Shown here: in pieces, positions 10,601 to 21,191 of the stretch
Numbering within the stretch: position 1 is the first letter of the stretch
Layout of the letters: each line of letters opens with the position of its first letter
Origin: Poa pratensis
Taxonomy: Eukaryota; Streptophyta; Magnoliopsida; Poales; Poaceae
Reading direction: 5' to 3'
DNA: 64,000 nt
NCBI GenBank assembly: GCA_947311845.1
Contig: CAMZMU010000041.1
Location: 132,901,505 to 132,965,504 of the forward strand
Program-made: the position numbers and the translations under genes
The notes under the pieces: generated by a model
Seen by the model: only the letters and a program-made list of their open reading frames with translations
Databases searched by the model: none
What the model was told of the DNA's origin: nothing

Positions 10601-10999
10601 TCTGTTCATCACGAATGACCTGACGAAGATCATCATCGTCGGACTGATCAACAATGACCTCGAGCTCAACTACTTCGTCTTCCCCCATTGTAGTATCACC
10701 GTGTTCAGAGAACACGGATAGTTGTCATCATCCTCTTCTTCAGGGTTTTCCATTATAACCCCTCTTTCTCCGTGCTTGGTCCAACAAAAATAATTGGGCA
10801 TGAAGCCTTGTCGCAACAAGTGGGAGTGTATGGTTCTTACGCTAGGGTAAATCCTGTTATTCCGACATTCATCACATGGACAAATCATAAAACCATTCTT
10901 CAGCTTGTTTAACTTAACCACATCGAGAAAACGATGCATGCCATCAATGAACTCGGGACAGCGTCGATCACCGTACATCCATTCTCGGCTCATCTGCAT
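7678..10999 (-). pseudogene. CACTA transposase (TNP2/TnpD type), frameshifted
   Basis: This is the transposase that would cut and rejoin CACTA element ends in the nucleus. Domains in order: a transposase-associated N-terminus from ATG 10999 or 10993 (MSREWMYGDRRCPEFIDGM, with CPCDECRNN); the Transposase_21/TNP2 region (CPICGALRYKIG near 10260; the part carrying VLIQGPKQPGND near 9830); a DUF4218 region (about 8960-8660); and a DUF4216 region (about 8200-7930). Domain order and length fit an autonomous CACTA transposase. It is broken. The frame changes near 10690, 9875, 8725 and 8300, and an in-frame TAA at 10392-10394 interrupts the reading between LPRNN and PHNTYEAKK. The product cannot be made as one protein without correction. 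The neighbour at 11162-11648 is upstream on the same strand. Confidence 0.9.
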
Positions 11000-11161
11000 T
11001 ACATAAATACATCAAAAACCATTACACCAGCTAAATAATGAATAGAGATACGCGACCAAATTAATTTATACAAGTTCATCACATTAAAATCAAAGTAGAG
11101 TAGTGCCCAAATGTAATACATAATTCTCACGAAACATACATCAACCGAAACTAACATACAA

Positions 11162-11648
11162 CTATCTAAAGAATTTAAATCCAACAACAAATGCGATCAG
11201 AATCGCAACCAAGGTAACTATTGAACCAACAGCATAATGATACCAAGCCTCTTGACTAATGGCATATTTTCTAATCTTTTTAAGCTTGGCGCGCATTGCA
11301 TCCATCTTCCTCTCGTGAGCAGCGACGACGTCGGCAAGCTCGACCCCGTGAGTATCAACGATGTCGGCAATCTTCAAGTCCAATTCCATCTTCTCTTCTA
11401 GGCATTGGAGACGAAGATCTTCACTTATCTTCAATTTTGCTCTCAAATCGTCGTTTTCTTTTTTAAAATACTCGACAATAGGGTCGGCCGGAATTTCCGG
11501 TTCAACTACCTCCTAAATAAAAATATATCTACGTCAAGTTGGTCGGCATGATTGTTATAAACACGAAACAAAATAAATAGTTAAAAAGATATACCACATC
11601 CGAATGATAGACCGGACGAGGGCCGAAGGGGACGGATATCAAAACCAT
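11162..11648 (-). CDS. CACTA accessory gene, coiled-coil tail-anchored protein
   Basis: A two-exon model fits well. Exon 1 is 11648-11595 (ATG, 18 codons, MVLISVPFGPRPVYHSDV) with a GTATAT donor. Exon 2 is 11512-11162, starting after the acceptor TTTATTTAG. The spliced frame is open and gives about 134 residues. After a short proline-containing N-terminus it is charged and helical (KLKISEDLRLQCLEEKMELD and a second such repeat ending MRAKLKKIRKY), consistent with a coiled coil. It ends in a single membrane segment (VGSIVTLVAILIAFVVGFKF) and a short tail, so it should be a tail-anchored membrane protein. It lies just upstream of the transposase on the same strand. I recall similar unnamed proteins near Triticeae CACTA elements. 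No catalytic motif is seen. Confidence 0.6.
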
Positions 11649-12129
11649 GACACTATACATATATAAAAAAAATAAGAAAATTATACAAGAAATAATTATG
11701 CATTTAAATCATATAACTAACAATTTTTAAAATAAAAGATAAAAAAGAGGCTCACCGAGGTGGTATCGGTGACGGAGCGGCGCGGGCGATCGACGGCGGT
11801 GAGGAAGCGGACACTATATAAAACCACAAATTATACTTTAATTTGAGCTCAAAATGCATATAAAACAAATGAAATCCCTAACTTAGGCATTTCATCAAAC
11901 ACCTTGCAAGTACCACCAAAATCAAACTTGCTAAACTTGCACGAAAATGAGCTAAACTTGAAATGCCGGAAGAGGAGATGAATAAGTTGCTAACCCTTGT
12001 ATAGGGTTCCACCAATCTTGACAAATGTTGGAGAAAAAAGCGGTGAACTAGAGCTTGGGAGAGAGGAAAAATGGAGTTGGGCCGAGTTGCTTCTGGCTCG
12101 GGGTGGAAGAAGGGTTATAGTGCCCGAAA
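11649..12129. other. leader region upstream of CACTA accessory gene
   Basis: This interval lies between the first exon and the subterminal hairpins. Part is AT-rich and a GC-rich patch lies near 11750-11812. It probably holds the promoter and any 5'-UTR of the CACTA genes. No specific site could be defended. Confidence 0.3.
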
Positions 12130-12168
12130 CCTTTAGTACCGGTTTTTAATAGCAACCGGTACTAAAGG
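12130..12168. repeat. CACTA subterminal hairpin
   Basis: CCTTTAGTACCGGTT and its complement pair around a short AT loop. Same motif as at 5434-5591. Confidence 0.8.
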
Positions 12169-12221
12169 CCTCGCCGTGGGGCCACCAACCGTGGCCGCAT
12201 GTGGCCGCGTGGCCTCCAACT

Positions 12222-12258
12222 CTTTAGTACCGGTTGCTATTAACAACCGGTACTAAAG
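12222..12258. repeat. CACTA subterminal hairpin
   Basis: CTTTAGTACCGGTTG and its complement around CTATTAA. This is the outermost recognisable CACTA motif on the right; no TIR was found beyond it. Confidence 0.8.
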
Positions 12259-12334
12259 GCGGGCGCAGACGACGCGACGCGTTGAGCACATCACTAGAAT
12301 CGCAGGCGATGGCTCACACGCGTCGTCGGCGTCA

Positions 12335-13048
12335 ATGCGCGTGGCAGACGAGCCGATGTCGACGTTAATGCGGTGTCCGGTGCGCCTCATCTCCACAGAA
12401 ACCTCTCCTATCATCTCCAACCAAACCCTAACTAGCATGTCTGGCGACCACAAGACGCGACCACCGATGACTGAAGAGGAGCTTGCCAGCCGCCATCTAT
12501 TGACCGCAAACCGTCATGCTCGGTACGAACGAGCCATGACCCCCGAGCGCCGCAACGAGCATGAGGAGCAGCGCTGCCTCCTGAACGAGGAGCGGAGATG
12601 GGCGAGGCGTGGAGCCTTAAGATGCGTAGCGCAAGGAGGAGTGGAATGCGGTCAACAAGCAATGCCTCCTCCTGGACAAGATGCGACACGAGGAGTAGGC
12701 CTTCCTCGTGCGCCGCCCCCGAGCAGGGCAGCTCGTCCTGAGAGCCACCGCCTACGGACGCATACCCTCTTACGTCGCATGGCTTTGCCGCCGGCGCGGC
12801 CAGCTCCTCCCGCGTGGTGCCTCCTCCGACGCTATCGGTTGAGGAGATCGGAGGACCACCCCCGCCACAACATACCAGTGCCAGATGGCGTTGAGCTACC
12901 GGAGGGGTGGGCGCTGAACGTCGCCAAGGTGCCGGTGGCGCCACGGCTCAGCGGGAAGGCCCGCCTCGACTTCATCATGCATCGGTCGAGCGACCTACTG
13001 TGGACGCAGCGCGTCGACCCCTTCTGCTCCATCTCAGCACCGCACTAG
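12335..13048 (+). CDS. hypothetical protein, unrecognised, repeat-associated
   Basis: An open frame of 237 residues. The likely start is an internal ATG at 12437 (MSGDHKTRPPMTEEELASRH), since what precedes it looks like leader sequence. The middle is very charged (RNEHEEQRCLLNEERRWARR) and the C-terminal part reads LPEGWALNVAKVPVAPRLSG. From memory, similar charged ORFs with that tail recur in Triticeae repeats, but I cannot name a family or function. Reading quality falls in the middle (12620-12830), where other frames look equally good, so frameshifts are likely. It may be the right-hand partner of the segment at 2786-3687, separated by the CACTA cluster. Confidence 0.35.
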   Translation: MRVADEPMSTLMRCPVRLISTETSPIISNQTLTSMSGDHKTRPPMTEEELASRHLLTANRHARYERAMTPERRNEHEEQRCLLNEERRWARRGALRCVAQGGVECGQQAMPPPGQDATRGVGLPRAPPPSRAARPESHRLRTHTLLRRMALPPARPAPPAWCLLRRYRLRRSEDHPRHNIPVPDGVELPEGWALNVAKVPVAPRLSGKARLDFIMHRSSDLLWTQRVDPFCSISAPH

Positions 13049-13101
13049 CACCCTGTGATAGACGCGCAGTACGAGGCATGTCGTGGGATTGTCACAGCAG
13101 A

Positions 13102-13669
13102 TGTTACCAGGGGGTAAGTTAGGTTTGGCGTCATAGCAGCTCTGGTGTACAGAAAATTGTCTCGCTCCACGGAAACACACGATTTACCCAGGTTCAGCCT
13201 CTCCATAGGAGATAGACCTACTTCCTGCTTGCTTGTATTGATATGTGGATCTCGTAACCCGGGGAACACAAGTCACCGGGTTGCAAGACTAGGATTACAA
13301 GGGTGTATCGATATCCCTCTCTACTCCTTGGGGATTCTGTATTGCTTATCGATCTATGACCTAGGAGCCGGTTTATAAAGGCCACCGGGTCCCCTGGTCG
13401 CATACAAGGTAAGGCCGGGCCTCCCCCAGACTCGGAGTCCTACTCTATCTCCTCTTGTTCTTCGTGGCCTCCAAGTCTTCAGACTCCGTGACGCGTACCC
13501 CCTCCGGGTCTTCCAGAACCTTCCTTGTGTAGGCCGGGTTACCGATAAGCTCTCCGGCCCATCAGTGTAACCCGGCCCATGGCGATGGTTAGCTGGCCTC
13601 GCCCGGCCTCCTGCCTGGCGGGTCATGCTTCCCTCTTTATGGGCCTACCAGGTTATCTTTCCCCCAACA
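13102..13669 (-). repeat. left LTR of Tat-like gypsy element 1
   Basis: The block starts TGTTACCAGGGGG and ends CCCCCAACA, so it has TG...CA termini. It is followed at once by GTAGCCCCCAGGG, which on the minus strand is a polypurine tract (CCCTGGGGGCTAC) abutting the LTR. That places the 3' LTR of a minus-strand element here. A TATA-like GTTTATAAAGG lies near 13371. The partner LTR is not in the window. Confidence 0.6.
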
Positions 13670-14329
13670 GTAGCCCCCAGGGTAACTTGGACACTTGGTT
13701 GGCATACTTCACTTCTTATCTTCAAGTTTTGTCTCAGGAGAAGCCGCCATCCTTGCTGTCCGGGTTAACCTGAAAAATAAGAAATATGTACACAAAATAT
13801 AAAAGACCGGGTTACATTGCTTTTTCCTTTCAGTGGGGCCGGCTCTTCTTGGCGGTCCTTATCATAACCCGGCCACTCTTCACCGGGTTTGTACACCTCC
13901 GGTTCTATATTCAACACTTAGCGAAAAAACATCAATCAAACTCTATCTAAGAATATTCCTTTTGTCTTATCTCTTTGTCGTTGATCGTCAGTCAAAGATG
14001 CTCATCTTATCCTTTATTTTTTACCACGGTACCCCTAGGGTTTTCACCGCGGGCTATAAATAAAGAGCTAGGGTAAATGGGGATCACTTTCCCCATTCCC
14101 TTGGCCTCTTCGTCTTCAACCTCTCGCAGCCGCCGCCGATCCAATCTCAAATCAAGCTCCAAAGAAAACATCAACGCCGCCGTAGCCACCCCCCATCCAT
14201 CTAGCGCCACCAATCTTTCGATTCCCGCTCGAATCGCCTCCGCCACAGCTCTACATCCTCTCTGCATCGTAGCCACCAATCCACGATCTAGTTAGATCCG
14301 CCATTGGTCATTATCCGAGCTCGGCGGCG

Positions 14330-15345
14330 ATGACGAAGGACAAGGTGAAGACTAAGGGCCCCAAGGCCGCGAAGAAGGGGGCCAGTCAGCGGTGACGGAG
14401 CTAATGCTGAAGGAGTTCGTTGATCGAGGCAAGCTCCCGAAGCAAGATGAAATTCACTGGCGCATTCCTGGAGAAGAGATCCGTCCCAGTCCTCAACCAG
14501 GTGAAATTTTTGTTCTTTTGGATCATGTGATGCGGGGATTCCGACCTCTAGGCTCACTCTTTTTCCGCAAAGTGTTTAAATACTACGGTCTTCATCCATT
14601 AGACGTAGCTCCCAATTCCATCCTGAATATAAGCAACTACGTAGTCTTTTGTGAAGACTATCTTCAGATGGCTCCCAGTCTAGAATTGTTTCTAGAGATC
14701 TTTTATTGTAACCCATCTCGCAAAGATCAACCATTAGGTCCATATGGTGGAGTAGCTATTCAACGCCGGAAGGACTGTGATTTCCCGGCTCTGCTTCTTG
14801 CCAGCCATCCCAAGGGATGGCAAAACTCATATTTTTACTGCCAAGACACCTCCCCTGAATCTGATGAGGCTCGTTACCCGGCGTTCCGGAATTCACCTTT
14901 GACCTACGATTCCAAGATAAATAGTTATGCGGACGATGCCAGCCGGATCCTAGTTAAAGACCTCCGTCGCCGAGCCAGATCTCTGCTTGCTCATGGCCTT
15001 AGAGGCACAGATCTTGTCAAGTGTTGGATCGGGTGGTTTATCTAGCCACTGAGCATCAGGACTTGGCTCCTCCATGAGTATACCGGTGAAACCACTGATA
15101 ACATGCGTTACTCAGAGGTTTCACTCACTAATGATCAACTTATCAAGAATGCCAAGAAACTACTTGGCGAGAATAAGACAACAATTGCTCTGACCGGGCT
15201 TGTCCCTTTCAGCGCCAAGAACAAGGCCCCCACGGTAAAGTTTTTGATATATCTCTGTTTCTTTTAACTCTTGACCCGGCGTATCCTAATTACTGGGTTA
15301 TGCTCTTTTGTCTTATCAGGACGCGGCTTGGTGGAAAGTGGACTA
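14330..15345 (+). pseudogene. extra ORF of element 1, 'putative gypsy type transposon' domain
   Basis: The frame starts at ATG 14330 with a lysine-rich head (MTKDKVKTKGPKAAKKG), shifts frame near 14391, and then runs open to TAG at 15043. It carries the domain known as putative gypsy type transposon (PF04195 type): RPLGSLFFRKVFKYYGLHP, ILNISNYVVFCEDYL. After the TAG, coding resembling the same protein continues to a donor at 15235. An intron (15235-15319, GT...CAG) follows, then a short exon reading AAWWKVDYT that is interrupted at 15350 by the Athila insertion and resumes at 25676. It lies antisense to where pol would be, as reported for Tat-lineage elements. Its function is unknown. Confidence 0.65.
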
Positions 15346-15350
15346 CACCC
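15346..15350. repeat. target site duplication CACCC, left
   Basis: CACCC directly precedes the left LTR (15351) and also directly follows the right LTR (25671-25675). A 5-base duplication is the gypsy norm. Confidence 0.93.
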
Positions 15351-16853
15351 TGATGACCCACAAGTATAGGGGGTGTATCGTAGTACTTTCGATAAATAAG
15401 AGTGTCGAACCCAACGAGGAGCAGAAGGTGTTGACAAGTAGTTTTGAACAAGGAATCACTGTAAATACTAGCAGACAAGTTTTTAGGGGTTTTTGATATT
15501 GCAGATAAATAAAATGCGTGTAAATAAAAGACAGTAATAATAATTGCAGCGTGGCCCAATCCTTTTTAGAGCAAAGGATAAGCCGGTTGGTTTACTTATG
15601 ATGGCAAAATGTTCTTGAGGACACACGGGAATTTCGTCAAGTGCTTTCGCTTCCTACAGCTGATTAATCTTTATTGTTTTGATAAGTGTTGTGTGGGTGA
15701 ACCTATGCTAATGCACTGCCCTAACTTGGACTAATACATACTTGTGATTAAACCCCTTGCAAGCATCCGCGTTACAAGGAAGTAATTAAGATAAATCTAA
15801 CCACAGCCTTAAACTCTGAGATCCTACACTCCCTCATGCACCGGTTTACTAACGGGGGTTTAGGTTTCTGTCACTCCGGCAACCCCACAATTAGTAGCCA
15901 ATACACAATGCATTCCTCTAGGCCCATAAAGGTGAAGTGTCATGTAGTCGACGTTCACACGACACCACTAGAAGAATAACACCACAACTTAAATATCAAA
16001 CCATTAAATATTACTCAACATAGTTCCACTACTAACAGCATGACTTCTCCCATGTCCTCAAGAACTAAACGAACTACTCACAAGACATCATATGGATCAT
16101 GATCAGAGGTGATGTAATGATGAATAACAATCTGGACATATACTTCAATTCACCGATAAAACTTAATAGCATCAACCACAAGTAGTAATCAACACCGGGA
16201 AAGTTTCCCCTATGAACTACACAAAGTATAACCCTAGATGTTACAGCGAAACGAAGTGGAGCGGTGGAGATGATGGTGACAGTGATGAGAGATGATGATG
16301 ATGATCCCGATGAAGTCCGGCGTGATGACGATGACGATGGCGATGATTTCCCCCCTCCGGGAAGGAATTTCCCCGGCAGATTTCTGCCTGCCGGAGAGCT
16401 TTTTCTCTCTCTGTGGTTTCCGCCTCGTGGAGGCGGCGGAATATTTCCTCGATGACTCCCGCGTCTTAGGGTTTCTGGGGGATGAAGTACGCGAAGGGGG
16501 AGCGCCAGAGGTGGGCCAGGGCGGCCACACCATGCCCCGCGCGGCAGAAGGGGGCCCGGCCGTGGGGTGGTGTGGGCCCCTCGTGGCCCATCTCAGCCTC
16601 CCCTTTTGGCTGGCTCCGGCATCTGACAAAATAGGAACATCTGTATATTTTCCGTGAATTGTTGATCTTCAGAAATAGGGTGTCTTGACGATGCTTTTTC
16701 CAGCTGAATCCTGACTCCGGCAGTTAATTCTCCAATAATCATCAAACATGCAAAACAAGATAAAATAACATAAGTATATCATCCAAATGTGAAATATATC
16801 AATGAATAGCAGTAAATTATGATATAAAATAGTGATGCAAAATGGACGTATCA
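15351..16853 (-). repeat. Athila 3' LTR (left copy)
   Basis: 1503 bases, with TGATGACCCACAAG at its left end and GGACGTATCA at its right end. It is nearly identical to 24174-25670. Open readings inside it near 16234-16657 are compositional and recur in the other LTR. Confidence 0.93.
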
Positions 16854-16854
16854 A

Positions 16855-16864
16855 CTCCCCCCAA
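16855..16864 (-). other. polypurine tract of the Athila element
   Basis: On the minus strand the sequence is TTGGGGGGAG, followed by T and the LTR start. It abuts the 3' LTR, the position required to prime plus-strand DNA synthesis. Confidence 0.75.
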
Positions 16865-18525
16865 GCTTAGACCTCGCTTGTCCCCAAGCGAAAGCTGAAC
16901 TCAGTAAACAAGACCACAGGTTTATGGAGTGAAGCGTCGATAATAAAGAATACGGACAAGAAGCATCAACATGTACTAACACACAAATCATTTTAGACAG
17001 CAACTTCCCCTCATATAACTTATCTTGAACGAGTAATGGAAATCACAATAAAGGTGCATAAAGAAAATCATAGTTTGGTGATGGCAAACTTCGTTCTTGG
17101 TCAGAGAACAATTAACAGATTGTACTTATCTTTCGAGTAGAGTCCTTATATCGGAGCTATATTGCAGAACTTACATGCTCAATTATCACAATTTCTTTAC
17201 AGTCATTGATAACTTTCAAAGTTATATTCCTTCAGATAAAAGACTTGTGCAAAACAAGGAAGGATAACAAACATGATTGATAATATTAATATATAGATGG
17301 TTGAATCACAACAACTCAAATGCTTGCTTAAGAAAGAAGGAATAGGTTTACTGACTCAACATAAAAGTAAAAGAAAGGCCCTTCGCAGAGGGAAGCAGGG
17401 ATTAAATCATGTGCTAGAGCTTTTTAAGTTTTTGAAATCATATAGAGAATAAAAATATAAGTTTTGAGTGGTGTATGAGAATTGTCAACGAATCAGAAAA
17501 TGGAAAGTACAATATGACCCCTGCCAACCAGACTTTTAAGAGCGGCTCCCATGAAGGACGTTATTTCTACCAGCAAGGCAGATCATCCCTCTTTCTCTTT
17601 TGTTTACACATGCAGATATTTCACTGTTTGTCATTGCTTGACTGATAAATCAGGGCAAAAATGTGAAGAGAATTAAGCGGTTAAAGTTGTAATTAATTGG
17701 GACTGGGCACCCCATTTGCCAGCTCTTTTTGCAAAATTAATGGATAAGCGGATGTATATGCCGCTAGTCCGGTGGTAAAGTCTGTTTGACAGTTGACATA
17801 AAGACATCCACCCCGTCCTCATGAGCTAGTAAACAGTGACACAAATAAGGAGTAGTAACTTTTGAATAGTTTAAAGGTAGCACATGAAGTATTTACTTGG
17901 AGTGGCAAGGAAATACCACATATAGGTAGTTATGGTGGACACAAATGGCATGGGTTTTGGCTCAAGGTTTGGATGCACGAGAAGCATTCCCTCTCAGTAC
18001 AGGTTTTTGGCTAGCAAGGCTGGGTAGCAAGCATAAGAGTGGAGGGATACAAACAAATATAAATGTAATAGAAACAATCATGCAATCTTCCTTGTAAACA
18101 CAAATAATTTTAACTTGAGAATACTAAGCTCATGAGCCAACAAGAAAGAAAGATAATGAGATAATGTATCTACATGCAATCCCCTCTTTTCTACTTAAGC
18201 CTCAAAGTATTGTTGCTACTGACCAATGCTAAGTTTGCCAAAACCAAATAGATTTACTTGATGCTCCCAAAGTGATGCCAACACTAACAACAAGATCATT
18301 CATATGACAGAAATTTGCAAAGTAAAATAAAGTGTGCAGAAAGTAAATGATAAAACTTCTCATTAATATTCCAATAACGGCAACTCACACCAAGGGATAC
18401 ATAGATAACCAACTAAGGAGAGATACTTCCACACTGCAAACCATCCTATATGATAACTTCTCTACTCATGATATGACTCGACTGAAAAGTAAAAGGTAAA
18501 AGATAATGGTGATGATACCGCGGCA
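16865..18525. other. non-coding 3' region of the Athila element
   Basis: About 1.66 kb between the LTR-adjacent polypurine tract and a second, nearly identical tract at 18526. It is AT-rich. I see no credible ORF and no repeat structure. Confidence 0.55.
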
Positions 18526-18540
18526 CTCCCCCCAAGCTTG
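18526..18540 (-). repeat. second polypurine-tract-like motif
   Basis: CTCCCCCCAAGCTTG on the plus strand closely repeats the LTR-adjacent CTCCCCCCAAGCTTA at 16855-16869. It lies 36 bases beyond the stop of the extra ORF. Confidence 0.7.
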
Positions 18541-18575
18541 GAACAAGCTGAGGGGATGCCAATACCAATGATGAA

Positions 18576-19121
18576 TTACTCCTTCGGTGGTGATGGTGGG
18601 ACGATCTTGATTGGGGACAGGAACCGCTCTAGCATGCGGCGAAGCCTATCGTTCTCCTCTTGGAGTATCTCCACCTCCATCCTCAGAACTCGATATTGAT
18701 CACAAAACTCATCAGTGACTCGAAGAGCCTCAGTTACTGCAGGAAAAGAGCTAAAATCTGGAACAGGTGTCGCTCCCTGCATATTATGAGAAAAGGCACG
18801 TTGAGTATTAATTGATCCCACAAAAGTAGGTTTGCTTGTCCTTGATCTTGCAGCAATCTGTCCCTCTTTGTTTGACGACATCTCCTTTACTTCCTCCTTG
18901 ACGCTCTGATCCATATCCTTGCGCCTAGCTGTGATCCTTTCTTCTTCTGACCATCCTACGAAAGTCCCCTGATCGAGGTCACGGAGGAGCTCACGTCGAC
19001 GTCGCAGCACGTACTTCTCTGAGATGAACCCTGGGACGACATCTGAACAGAAACAACCCGAAACGAAAACACGACGAGAAAACGATATACGGACCTCGGG
19101 GATCCGGGGATTATATAGCAA
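18576..19121 (-). CDS. Athila extra ORF (env position), coiled-coil protein
   Basis: The open frame spans 181 codons. The first 30 or so look like leader sequence, and a more likely start is ATG 19042 in a neighbouring frame (MSSQGSSQRS), which would require a shift. The body is highly charged (GWSEEERITARRKDMDQSVK), followed by VPDFSSFPAVTEALRVTDEF and a C-terminal leucine-zipper-like helix (YRVLRMEVEILQEENDRLRR) ending in a proline-rich tail. It is placed after integrase and before the 3' LTR, the position where Athila elements carry an env-like gene. However, I see no signal peptide, no transmembrane segment and no fusion motif, so calling it env would be unsupported. Function unknown. Confidence 0.5.
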   Translation of the reverse strand: MLYNPRIPEVRISFSRRVFVSGCFCSDVVPGFISEKYVLRRRRELLRDLDQGTFVGWSEEERITARRKDMDQSVKEEVKEMSSNKEGQIAARSRTSKPTFVGSINTQRAFSHNMQGATPVPDFSSFPAVTEALRVTDEFCDQYRVLRMEVEILQEENDRLRRMLERFLSPIKIVPPSPPKE

Positions 19122-19414
19122 AAAGTTTCATAACAAAAGGAAAGTCCAGGTCGAAACCGGGCTGGAGACGGGCTCCGAGGCGCCCACACCATGCCACGGC
19201 GCGGCCAAGGGTGGGCCCGCGCCGTGGGGTGGTGTGGTGCCCTCGGGCACCGTTTCCTCCCCGTTTTCGGCTCGTAATTTTCCATATTTAATAAAAAAAA
19301 AAAATATAAGTTGGGAAGTTAAACGCGAACTTTTTCTTACCAAAACTGTTACCTATTCGAAAACAGACTCTGCAGTTTTCTGAATTTGACTTTTAATAAA
19401 ATCTTCCGGAGTCA

Positions 19415-20335
19415 CTACTTGAATAATATCAACGTCTTCGTTATAAGAATCCCCAGAAATATAATGCTTGAGTCTTTGACCATTAACCACTTGAGATTGT
19501 CACCATCAAGCGAAGTAATTTTGATTGCACCTGAACGGTAAACCTCTGAAACAACATAAGGTCCTTCCCATTTCGAAAGTAATTTACCTGCAAAAAATCT
19601 GAGACGAGACCTATACAATAGAACTTTCTCACCAACATTAAACTCTCTCTTTAGGATTCTCCTATCATGCCATTGTTTCACTTTCTCTTTAAAAAGTCTA
19701 GCATTTTCATAAGCTTCACTTCTCCATTCATCTAAGGAACTCAAGTCAAGTAACCTCTTTTTACCGGCAAGTTTAAAATCTCTATTAAGTTCTTTTACGG
19801 CCCAATAAGCTTTATGTTCTAATTCTAGAGGTAAATGACAAGCTTTTCCGTAAACCATTTTATAAGGAGACATACCCATAGGATTTTTATAAGCAGTTCT
19901 ATAAGCCCACAAAGCATCATTAAGCTTCCTAGCCCAATTCTTTCTAGATTTATTAACAGTCTTCTGCAAAATAGATTTAATCTCTCTATTTGATAATTCT
20001 ACTTGACCACTTGTTTGAGGATGATAAGGTGAAGAAATTCTATGATTAACATCATATTTAGCAAGGGTTTTTCTAAAAGCACCATGGATAAAATGAGAAC
20101 CACCATCAGTCATGAGATATCTAGGCACACCAAACCTTGGAAAAATAATATCTTTAAGCATTTTTAATGATGTCTCACCATCAGCACTAGATGTTGGTAT
20201 AGCTTCTACCCATTTAGTAACATAATCAACAGCAACAAGTATATGAGTATAACCATCAGAAGGAGGAAAAGGACCCATAAAGTCAAATCCCCAACAGTCA
20301 AAAGGTTCAATAACAAGAGAATAATTCATAGGCAT
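19415..20335 (-). pseudogene. Athila integrase, catalytic core and C-terminus
   Basis: Integrase inserts the element cDNA into the chromosome. The core contains DFMGPF (first D), LMTDGGSHF (second D) and, within [13 protein letters not shown], the glutamate of the D,D(35)E triad. The C-terminal region has [20 protein letters not shown] and then the binding-site-like [12 protein letters not shown]. The N-terminal zinc finger lies upstream at about 20540-20350 but in a different frame, so the polyprotein is broken near 20345-20540. This is the best-preserved part of the element, open for 306 codons. Confidence 0.9.
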
Positions 20336-20349
20336 TTCATTGCGTCTAG

Positions 20350-21129
20350 TTATATTACCAACTCTTTGACATTCATCGCATGATAAAATAAATTTTCTTG
20401 CATCTTTAAAAAGAGTAGGCCAATAAAAACCTGATTGTAAAACCTTTTGTGCAGTTCTATCTCCAGCATGATGTCCTCCATAAGCACTTCCATGGCATTT
20501 CTCAATATTTCTTTTTGCTCAAATTCTGGAACACATCTTCGCATTATACCATCCACTCCTTCTTTATATAAGTGTGGGTCATCCCAAAAATAATGCCTCA
20601 AGTCATAAAAGAATTTCCTTCTTTGCTGAGCTGTAAAGGTTGGAGGCAAATACTTGGCAACAATAAAGTTAGCATAGTCAGCATACCAAGGACTTTCTCG
20701 CGAGCTTACCTTTATCACAGCCAATTGTTCATTTGGAAAACTATCGTTAACAGGAACAGGATCATAAGAAATGTTTTCCAATCTAGACAAATTATCAGCG
20801 ACAGGATTTTCAGCACCTTTCCTATCTACAATATGCAAATCAAACTCTTGTAATAAAAGCACCCATCTTATAAGTCTAGGCTTAGCATCTTTCTTTTCCA
20901 TAAGGTATCTAATAGCAGCATGATCGGTATGGATAATAACTTTCGAATCAACAATATAGGGTCTAAACTTATCACAAGCAAAAACTACTGCTAAAAACTC
21001 TTTTTCAGTAGTGGCATAATTCTTTTGAGCAGCATCAAGAGTCTTACTAGCATAATGAATAACATTCAACTTCTTATCTACTCGCTGTCCAAGAACAGCA
21101 CCTACAGCAAAATCACTAGCATCACACAT
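20350..21129 (-). pseudogene. Athila RNase H and integrase zinc-finger start
   Basis: RNase H degrades the RNA strand of the RNA-DNA hybrid. The frame opens with [15 protein letters not shown] (first catalytic D), then [20 protein letters not shown] (catalytic E), then [13 protein letters not shown] (catalytic D) and [11 protein letters not shown]. Beyond it comes the linker to integrase ([20 protein letters not shown]). Near 20520 the reading departs from the expected zinc finger, indicating a frameshift. It is separated from the RT frame by another shift at an A-rich run near 21225. Confidence 0.88.
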
Positions 21130-21191
21130 AATTTCGAAAGGTAAAGTCCAATCAGGAGGTTGAACAACAGGAGCAGTGGTTAAAGCCTTTT

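Larger units (their letters stand above)
3688..12258 (-). mobile_element. cluster of CACTA (En/Spm) transposon modules
   Basis: All coding segments in this interval lie on the minus strand. They comprise the second-gene (En/Spm-like) protein, an acidic ORF, a TNP2-type transposase and a coiled-coil accessory gene. Three groups of subterminal inverted repeats are present: TTTAGTACCGGTTG at 5434-5591, TTTAGTCCCGGTTGG at 6915-7200, and TTTAGTACCGGTT at 12130-12258. Such motifs are typical of subterminal regions of grass CACTA elements. No clean CACTA...TAGTG termini or 3-bp target duplication were seen. The left edge (3688) lies inside coding sequence, so at least the leftmost module is truncated. 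Two or more elements are probably nested or rearranged. Confidence 0.75.

Noticed and set aside
16234..16657. Open readings of about 130 codons in the Athila LTR, recurring at 25036-25562
   Set aside because: They are the same sequence in both LTRs, low in complexity (GATGATGATG runs) and differ in frame between copies.
18576..19121. Envelope glycoprotein gene in the Athila element
   Set aside because: The position fits, but there is no signal peptide, transmembrane helix or cysteine pattern; kept as an unknown coiled-coil ORF.
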